DNA from: a virus
DNA length: 26,211 nucleotides
Virus record (IMG/VR): IMGVR_UViG_3300048589_000349
Location: 1-26,211 of that record
Direction: 5' to 3' (one strand)
A program made the translations under genes and the position numbers. The notes beneath the pieces were generated by a model, which saw only the letters and a list, made by a program, of their open reading frames with translations, made no database searches and had not been told where the DNA came from. Position 1 is the stretch's first letter, and every line of letters begins with the position of its first letter. Shown here piece after piece: positions 21,426 to 26,211 of the stretch.

Positions 21426-21884
21426 TTATCTCCCCTGCATACTCTGCCGGAAGCCGGTCACGAACGTGCTGAACGCCGCGTCGGCTTCCTGCTCCACCAC
21501 GTCGGCGGTTGATTTCCAGCCGAGCGAGCGCATGTACAGCGATTGTGACGTTGCGCCGATCACGTAAGGCGCGTATTCGGCGTCATTGCCGACGATCTGC
21601 GTGTAGCCCCCGTCGGCTTCACTCTGCCCCCACTTTTTGGCAAGGTTGCTGCTGCGCCGGTAGGGCAGGCGGATGCGCCCATCGCGCAGCGCCGCGAAGA
21701 AATAGCGCCGCTGCTTTTCGCTCACGAACGGCTGCGGCGGGCGGTTGCCGTCCGTCGGCGGGTAGACGCTGAATTTGCCGCGCAAGTGGCCCGCCATCGC
21801 CTTCAGGCCCGCTTTGAACGCCGTACCCTGCTCCAGCTTCGCCAGCATACGCTGTACCGCCGCGTCGTCTATCGTCACACTCAT
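21426..21884 (-). CDS. Small head-region protein (152 aa)
   Basis: Begins MSVTIDDAAVQRMLAKLEQG; start ATG 21882-21884 overlaps the head morphogenesis stop (ATGA). It has an N-terminal helix, a PPTDGNRPPQPF loop, KQRRYFFAALRDGRI, and a C-terminal helix with DVVEQEADAAFSTFVTGF. The layout is similar to phage HK97 gp10-like or minor capsid proteins, but the match is weak. It lies two bases before the protease-capsid gene. Possible neck, completion or scaffold role. Confidence 0.6.
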   Translation of the reverse strand: MSVTIDDAAVQRMLAKLEQGTAFKAGLKAMAGHLRGKFSVYPPTDGNRPPQPFVSEKQRRYFFAALRDGRIRLPYRRSSNLAKKWGQSEADGGYTQIVGNDAEYAPYVIGATSQSLYMRSLGWKSTADVVEQEADAAFSTFVTGFRQSMQGR

Positions 21885-22540
21885 GGCTGCGTCGCTCCGC
21901 GAAGTTCGGTCGAGATTCCGCAGCGGCAGCGCGGATGGTACGGTGGGTAGCCCGCTTCGCTGACCGGCTTGCCGTTCTGCGGCCCGCAGATGGCACAGAC
22001 CAGTTCGTCGTTGCTGGTGCCGACGATTTGCACCGGTTGCAGCCCGAGAGCTTCCAGCTCGCGCGCGAACGCCTGTTCCCCCGCGCTGGCCGCCCGCGTC
22101 ACTTCGGTCACGGCGATCATTTCGCTGCGTACCGGCCCGAACGCCGTCGCCAGCCGCGCTTCCAAATCGGTCAGCGTCATGCGCTGGCTAAAGTAGTCGC
22201 TTACCGCCCCTTGCAGCAGTTGCCGGTTCGTGTCGTTGAGTTTGGAGACCAGCTCGAAGCTGTACCGGCGCGCCCAGTCGATAGCCCGCGCGTGCAACGC
22301 CGCGCTGTCCACGCCCACGTTGAGCGCTTCGCTGGCGGCCATACCCGCACTAAACGCGACGCCTTCCAACTCAGCCTGAATGACATTCTGATAGGCCTGG
22401 GCAATCGCTGACCACTCGTTTTCGTCAATGCGCCCGTCCTCAATGGCGGCCAGCAGCCGCCTGCGCGCTTCCGCGTTCGCCTTGCCCAGCCGCCGCGCCA
22501 GCGCCGCTTCGCGTTCAGCCCGATCCGCCAGATCGACCAT
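21881..22540 (-). CDS. Head morphogenesis protein (phage Mu gpF / SPP1 gp7-like)
   Basis: 219 aa from ATG 22538-22540; a TTG at 22561 in the same frame is weaker and would overlap the portal gene. A long helical N-terminal part leads to the family signature at the C-terminus: ELVCAICGPQNGKPVSEAG then YPPYHPRCRCGIS, with four cysteines and a histidine likely binding zinc. These minor head proteins are packed with the portal and take part in head assembly or DNA ejection. The gene directly follows the portal, the usual place. Confidence 0.85.
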   Translation of the reverse strand: MVDLADRAEREAALARRLGKANAEARRRLLAAIEDGRIDENEWSAIAQAYQNVIQAELEGVAFSAGMAASEALNVGVDSAALHARAIDWARRYSFELVSKLNDTNRQLLQGAVSDYFSQRMTLTDLEARLATAFGPVRSEMIAVTEVTRAASAGEQAFARELEALGLQPVQIVGTSNDELVCAICGPQNGKPVSEAGYPPYHPRCRCGISTELRGATQP

Positions 22541-22542
22541 GG

Positions 22543-23934
22543 CTACGGATACCCCACCCAACGCGCCGCGTCGTCAAACACCGCCTTGACCGCCGCCGCG
22601 TCCGCTACGCCGTCGATCTGGCCTTCGATGGCCGCTACCGTGACAGCGGGCAGGTGTTCGGCTTTGAACGGGCGGGCGGGCTGCTTGCCGTCCTTTAGCC
22701 GCTTCACGACGAACCGTTCCCAGGCCCGCAGTTCGGCGCGCTGATTGTCCGCCGGGTTGTCCTGCGGTTCAGGCAGCGCCGCGACCGTCTCCTGTTGGGC
22801 GGGCGCGCTATCGGGCGTGTCGAGTTGCGGATCGTCCAGCGGCGTGAAGCCGACGCGCTGGCGCAGTTCGTTGATCGTAATCACGCGCCGGTCAAACAAC
22901 TGTGCGAGCGCCGTCACCTGTTCGCCGTTCGCCTGCTGGTACAGTTCCAGTTCCGACTCGGCGGTTTCAACCGTCAGCCCGTACTCGGCCAGCACTTGAT
23001 CGTTGAGCGCCGACAGGATGCGCTTGACCAACGGAATGACGGTCAGATCGTAGAAGTTCAGCGCGTCCTGGTGACTGGTGGCGAAGTTGGCGGCGTTGGC
23101 GCGCAGGATGCTTTCAGGCACGCCCAGCGCCGACGCAATATCGCGCCACTTGCTATCGGTCAGTTCCGGCATAGCCAGTTCGCCGGGTTTATCGCCCAGC
23201 GTCTGCGTGGTGATCGTCGTGCCCACCGCCAGCGGGCGGAAAGCGTTACGAATACCCGCGACCTTCTGTTCCAGCCAGCCCTGCACGCGCTGGCGTTCGG
23301 CGTCCTGCACCATGCCTTCAAACGTCACCAGTGTGGGCCTTATCGCGCCGTTCTGGAACAGGAACGCCGTCGCTTCGTCAATGGCCGTGAGCGCGCCCGC
23401 CGCGGCCAGCGCCGCCTGCGCGGGTGACGTGCCCGGCCCGATTTCGCCGGTGCGATTGGGCAGCCACACGTACACCAGATCGCCCACCGCGAGCGTCACC
23501 TGCCGCCCGTTGGCCGTGCGCGTGAAGCCGGTCAACCCGGCCTGCGCGTCGATGACGGGCTTGATCGTGGTGGGCAGCATGCGCCGCAGGGTCGTCACGC
23601 GCCCGCGCGCGCTGCGCCCCAGAAACACATAGGCCGCGCCGTAGAGCATGAGATCGCCCGCCATGGCGTTGAGCAGGTCGCCGAGCGATTGCGCCCAGTC
23701 CGCAGGCGCGTCGGTCGCTTCGCCGTTGGCCTTCAGCCAGCGCAGGGGCAGCGACCCGACGGCGTTACTGACATGGTTGACCCCGGCATAGAGCGGGGGC
23801 AGGACGCGGTAATAGGCGGCGGGCGTGCCCACGTCGGGGCGGCCGAACAGGTCGCCCCACTGGTCAGGCGTCAGGGCCGACAGGGGTATGCTTTTGGTTG
23901 CGCCACGCGCCAGCAGTACCGATTTCGTCGTCAT
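22543..23934 (-). CDS. HK97-type portal protein
   Basis: 463 aa. Start ATG 23932-23934 is chosen for GAGGTG seven bases upstream; an in-frame ATG at 23985 would overlap the terminase. Family marks include PLYAGVNHVSNAVGSLPL, a LLNAMAGDLMLYGAAYVFLGR helix (in part), VYVWLPNRTGE, and ALGVPESILRANAANFATS, the typical HK97 portal segment. The portal forms the 12-fold ring through which DNA is packed and ejected. Followed by the Mu-F-like gene three bases on. The C-terminal 100 residues are Pro/Ala/Gln-rich and probably flexible, ending in a helix. Confidence 0.85.
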   Translation of the reverse strand: MTTKSVLLARGATKSIPLSALTPDQWGDLFGRPDVGTPAAYYRVLPPLYAGVNHVSNAVGSLPLRWLKANGEATDAPADWAQSLGDLLNAMAGDLMLYGAAYVFLGRSARGRVTTLRRMLPTTIKPVIDAQAGLTGFTRTANGRQVTLAVGDLVYVWLPNRTGEIGPGTSPAQAALAAAGALTAIDEATAFLFQNGAIRPTLVTFEGMVQDAERQRVQGWLEQKVAGIRNAFRPLAVGTTITTQTLGDKPGELAMPELTDSKWRDIASALGVPESILRANAANFATSHQDALNFYDLTVIPLVKRILSALNDQVLAEYGLTVETAESELELYQQANGEQVTALAQLFDRRVITINELRQRVGFTPLDDPQLDTPDSAPAQQETVAALPEPQDNPADNQRAELRAWERFVVKRLKDGKQPARPFKAEHLPAVTVAAIEGQIDGVADAAAVKAVFDDAARWVGYP

Positions 23935-23941
23935 GCCCACC

Positions 23942-25333
23942 TCATGCCCCAAACAGAATGATCGGGCGGGCCGCAAGCATGGCATACGCGCCGCTGAGCG
24001 CGTCCACCTGATCGTCGTGCGCCCCTACCGGAAACGTGCTGAGTTCATCCAGAAACGCGCGGTTCCATGCGCCCCGCACCAGCTTCAGCCGCCCGGCGTT
24101 CACACGCGCCGCCACCGGCCCGGCCCGCGTGAACTTGTCCCCTTCCGGCGGCGCGGCGTCCACGGCGTAGGCGTGCATGCGCGGATCGCGCAGCAGAAAT
24201 TGCAGCCCGACAATCCCCGCTTTTTCCGCTTCAAGGCGGATGCGCGTGGCCGGCCCGTCGATGACGGCGTTTTGCACAATCGCCTCATGCACGTCCGGCA
24301 ACTCGCGCTGGCCGCGCCACATGTCCAGCACGATCAGCGTTTCGTCACTCAGCAGGCCCAGCTTCAGCCCGGCCGTGTAATCGGCGCTGCGCTTGGCCGT
24401 GACGGCCAGGTCATAGAAGCGCACCGTCTTGACGCACTCCGGCGCAGCGTCCACCACCTCAATCTTCGTCGCGTCAAACAGGCGGCCCCCGGCAGGCATG
24501 GGCTGCTGCTGATACAGCGACGCGAACGCATACGCGCCCAGCGCCGCCTCAATGCGATCCAGCGCCGCCTCGTCATACCGCGCCGGCCACAACGCCGCGC
24601 CCTCGGCCCGGCCGAGCGGATCGCCCGCTTCGGCCCGCGCCGGCAGGCGCAACCGCTTGAACTCGCCCGGCATGTTCGCCAGCACCCGCCCCACCAGGTC
24701 GTCTTCGTGCCAGCGCGTCATTTGCAGTACCGCCGCGCCGCCCGGCTCCAGGCGTGTGTACAAGTCGTTGGTGAAGCTGTCGTAAATGCGGTTGCGGAAC
24801 GTCTGACTTTCCGCTTCGGCGCGGTTCTTCAGCACGTCGTCAATCAGCAGGATGTGCGCGCCCTTGCCGGTGGCGCCCGCGCCAATGCCCAGCGCGTCGG
24901 CCCCGCCTTCATGCCCGGCAATATCCCAACTGCTGGCGCTGCGGCTGTCGGCGGCCAGTTGCACGTCGGGAAACACGCCGCGGTAATACTCACCCGCGAT
25001 CAGGTTGCGCGCCGCCCGCCCGTTCTTATCGGCCAGCGACGCGGCATAACTGACGAGCATGATGCGGTAGTGCGGATTGCGCCCCAGCGCCCACGCCGGA
25101 AACAGGCGCGAGGTGGTGAACGTCTTGCCGTGGCGCGGCGGCATTTCGACAATCAGCCGCCCGATGCCCTGCGCGCCGCCGGTTTCGACATAGCGCAGCA
25201 CTTGCGTGAGCGCCGCGTCAAGCGCGGTGAGGTGCGGCGCATGGAGATAGCGCCGGTACAGGATGCGCTTGAAGGCGGTGAAATCCGCCTGCGCCCGCCG
25301 GTACGCCGTCTCAGTCCGTGAGGATGTCGTCAA
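23942..25333 (-). CDS. Terminase large subunit
   Basis: 463 aa. ATPase: Walker A MPPRHGKT (64-71), Walker B ILLIDD (161-166), coupling motif MTRWHEDD (205-212). Nuclease: YDLA Asp308, acidic LEAEKAG (368-370) and HDDQVDA (439-445). It translocates DNA into the prohead and cuts the concatemer. The start is a TTG at 25331-25333, overlapping the small subunit by 23 bases; the ribosome site is weak, so coupling is likely. Its stop lies seven bases before the portal start. Confidence 0.9.
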   Translation of the reverse strand: MTTSSRTETAYRRAQADFTAFKRILYRRYLHAPHLTALDAALTQVLRYVETGGAQGIGRLIVEMPPRHGKTFTTSRLFPAWALGRNPHYRIMLVSYAASLADKNGRAARNLIAGEYYRGVFPDVQLAADSRSASSWDIAGHEGGADALGIGAGATGKGAHILLIDDVLKNRAEAESQTFRNRIYDSFTNDLYTRLEPGGAAVLQMTRWHEDDLVGRVLANMPGEFKRLRLPARAEAGDPLGRAEGAALWPARYDEAALDRIEAALGAYAFASLYQQQPMPAGGRLFDATKIEVVDAAPECVKTVRFYDLAVTAKRSADYTAGLKLGLLSDETLIVLDMWRGQRELPDVHEAIVQNAVIDGPATRIRLEAEKAGIVGLQFLLRDPRMHAYAVDAAPPEGDKFTRAGPVAARVNAGRLKLVRGAWNRAFLDELSTFPVGAHDDQVDALSGAYAMLAARPIILFGA

Positions 25334-25706
25334 GTGTGTCTTCGGGCAGCGGCGGCAGGTTGCGGACGTTCATTTCGATACGGCTGGTGGCCCCGCCTTC
25401 GAGCAGCAGCAGCTTGTCAGCCAAAATACCGGCGGCCGTCGCCAACGCCTTGTAGTCCGCGCCGTCGCGCTTGCTGTGCATAGTCTCAAAAATCGCGTCC
25501 AGTTCGGCGCGGATGAGATCGGCCAGTTCCAGCTTTTTTTCGGTGCGGAGATCGTCAGACGGCGGCGTTTGCACGTTGTCACGCCATGCCACCAGCGTGC
25601 TTTTGGGCACGCCTGTATCGCGGGCTGTCTTGGACAGGTTGCCGTTGTTGGCGTCGAGTGCGGCCAGCACAGCGGCGCGTTGTTCGTCGCTGTAGCGCGT
25701 CCACAT
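25311..25706 (-). CDS. Terminase small subunit
   Basis: 131 aa from ATG 25704-25706, with GGAGA about ten bases upstream; a GTG at 25721 in frame is the alternative. Residues 21-44 (NNGNLSKTARDTGVPKSTLV) form a helix-turn-helix for recognising the packaging site; the helical middle (LRTEKKLELADLIRAELDAI) is for oligomerisation, and an acidic end (PLPEDTLDDILTD) probably contacts the large subunit. It is the first gene of the late operon. Confidence 0.8.
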   Translation of the reverse strand: MWTRYSDEQRAAVLAALDANNGNLSKTARDTGVPKSTLVAWRDNVQTPPSDDLRTEKKLELADLIRAELDAIFETMHSKRDGADYKALATAAGILADKLLLLEGGATSRIEMNVRNLPPLPEDTLDDILTD

Positions 25707-25731
25707 AGGGAAAGTCTCCACTCAAACAAAT

Positions 25732-25753
25732 GGGCCAGCGCATAAGCTGGCCC
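25732..25753 (-). terminator. Terminator upstream of the terminase genes
   Basis: GGGCCAGC (25732-25739), loop GCATAA, GCTGGCCC (25746-25753): perfect 8-bp stem, followed on the minus strand by ATTTGTTT. This is a reasonable Rho-independent terminator lying between the leader and the small terminase gene. Confidence 0.6.
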
Positions 25754-25921
25754 TTCCCGACGTGCCCCGCGTGAGCGGGGAGCGGTATGCCCCGCGCCGG
25801 GGCTTGCGACTGGCCGGGCCGGAGTGCCCTTGCCGCCACCATGCCGACGCGCGAGCGGACGCGAGAAGCGTCACTACTCTTATTATCCCACACAAACCCC
25901 CCTTGACGCGGGTGAGCCGGG
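25754..25921 (-). promoter_or_regulatory. Untranslated leader of the late operon, possible late promoter
   Basis: The 215 bases from 25707 to 25921 contain no gene. An AT-rich patch on the minus strand, GGGATAATA (25881-25889), is a possible -10 element without a good -35, as in activator-dependent late promoters. A transcript from there would carry about 170 bases of leader with three hairpins before the terminase start. Confidence 0.35.
25765..25803. other. Two GC hairpins, one resembling a type I-E CRISPR repeat
   Basis: CCCCGC-GTGA-GCGGGG (25765-25780), followed by A, matches the core stem of type I-E CRISPR repeats. A second hairpin GCCCCG-CGC-CGGGGC lies at 25789-25803. There is only one repeat-like unit and no spacers, so this is no CRISPR array. 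It could be structured leader RNA or a solitary-repeat mimic. Confidence 0.4.
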
Positions 25922-26211
25922 CTAGGCCACGTGTTTGAGCGATACCTCCATGCGCTGGCCGGCGACTTCCTCGACGGTGACGCCGCGCAGGGCGTGCAGC
26001 TCGCGCAGCGGCAGATCGCGGCGGCGCGTCTGTGCGGCCTCGGTCATGGCCTCGCGCACGATCTGGCGAAACTCGCGGGCCATCGCCTGCGCCAGCGTTT
26101 CGGGCGGCTTCTGTCCGGCCAGCGCCCGCGCTTCGGCGGCGATATTGGCAATCGCCTCGCGTTCGACCACCGAGTGAGCCGGGCCGGGGTCGCGCCACAA
26201 AGCCGGGTCGC
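25922..26211 (-). CDS. Unknown protein, N-terminus beyond window edge
   Basis: The frame is open from the right window edge to TAG 25922-25924, giving at least 96 residues; a TTG at 26200 is not needed as start. The sequence has DPALWRDPGPAH, then a helical AIANIAAEARALAGQKPPET, LAQAMAREFRQIVREAMTEA, a basic TRRRDLP and a final beta-type part (GVTVEEVAGQRMEVSLKHVA). No domain recognised. It ends before the late leader and may be the last gene of a middle or early transcript. Confidence 0.6.
   Translation of the reverse strand, partial: DPALWRDPGPAHSVVEREAIANIAAEARALAGQKPPETLAQAMAREFRQIVREAMTEAAQTRRRDLPLRELHALRGVTVEEVAGQRMEVSLKHVA

Noticed and set aside
23825-25321. 498-codon plus-strand frame opposite the terminase and portal
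   Set aside because: Composition is Arg/His/Gln-heavy without motifs, and it mirrors two well-supported minus-strand genes; it is an antisense shadow of GC-rich coding sequence.
25765-25803. A CRISPR array
   Set aside because: Only one repeat-like stem is present; there are no regularly spaced copies, spacers or cas genes.
1-26211. tRNA genes or insertion sequences
   Set aside because: No cloverleaf with conserved T-loop bases and no transposase or terminal inverted repeats were noticed by eye; a tRNA scan would be decisive.

Overview
This window is almost entirely a GC-rich tailed-phage genome of the HK97-fold siphophage type with a temperate lifestyle. It holds a complete head-to-tail structural block (terminase, portal, protease-capsid, connector, tail tube, tail chaperones, tape measure, minor tail proteins), a lysis region, a large serine recombinase, and a divergent repressor-type control region. 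No rRNA, tRNA or host housekeeping gene is visible. Start codons (ATG, GTG, TTG), strong AGGAGG-type ribosome sites and a near-consensus TTGACT/TATAAT promoter point to a bacterial host. Some proteins remind me of Chloroflexota phages, but nothing in the sequence fixes the host.

Layout. 1-2970 (minus): early operon, read from a promoter at 3019-3046. It encodes a ribbon-helix-helix regulator, a DUF3102/MT-A70 adenine methyltransferase, a putative PD-(D/E)XK nuclease-fold protein, and five small unknown genes that overlap by 4 bases (GTGA/ATGA); the last runs off the left edge. 2971-3086: divergent control region with an inverted-repeat operator candidate. 3087-5639 (plus): XRE-type repressor candidate, a small secreted protein with a signal peptide, and the serine recombinase. 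5640-5786: a convergent terminator zone with a perfect 16-bp hairpin. 5787-25706 (minus): the late operon. In transcription order it runs: small and large terminase, portal, Mu-F-like head morphogenesis protein, small head protein, protease-capsid fusion, putative decoration protein, head-tail connector, tail-completion candidate, short gene, tail tube, second decoration-like protein, tail chaperone with its frameshift extension, tape measure with a LysM-like segment, minor tail proteins, membrane coiled-coil protein, M23 endopeptidase, GH-type hydrolase with SH3, fibre-like proteins, and a small membrane protein. 25707-25921: a structured untranslated leader with three hairpins, one resembling a type I-E CRISPR repeat. 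25922-26211: the 3' end of an unidentified gene.

How it works together. The divergent regulators around 3000 probably decide lysis versus lysogeny, and the recombinase integrates the genome. The methyltransferase and the nuclease-fold protein are translationally coupled and may modify or attack DNA. The late operon packages DNA, builds the capsid and a long tail, and lyses the host. Phage genes lie on both sides of the recombinase. If attP lies beside it, as is usual, the site is unsplit, so this looks like a free or circular phage genome rather than the edge of an integrated prophage.

The most noteworthy points are: (1) an internal ribosome site and start at Met190 in the protease-capsid fusion; (2) a perfect AT-rich 12-bp inverted repeat inside the methyltransferase gene, written in codons the genome otherwise avoids; (3) an apparent +1 frameshift joining the tail chaperone ORFs; (4) GC-rich hairpins placed just after genes for likely high-copy structural proteins; (5) a solitary CRISPR-repeat-like stem in the late leader.
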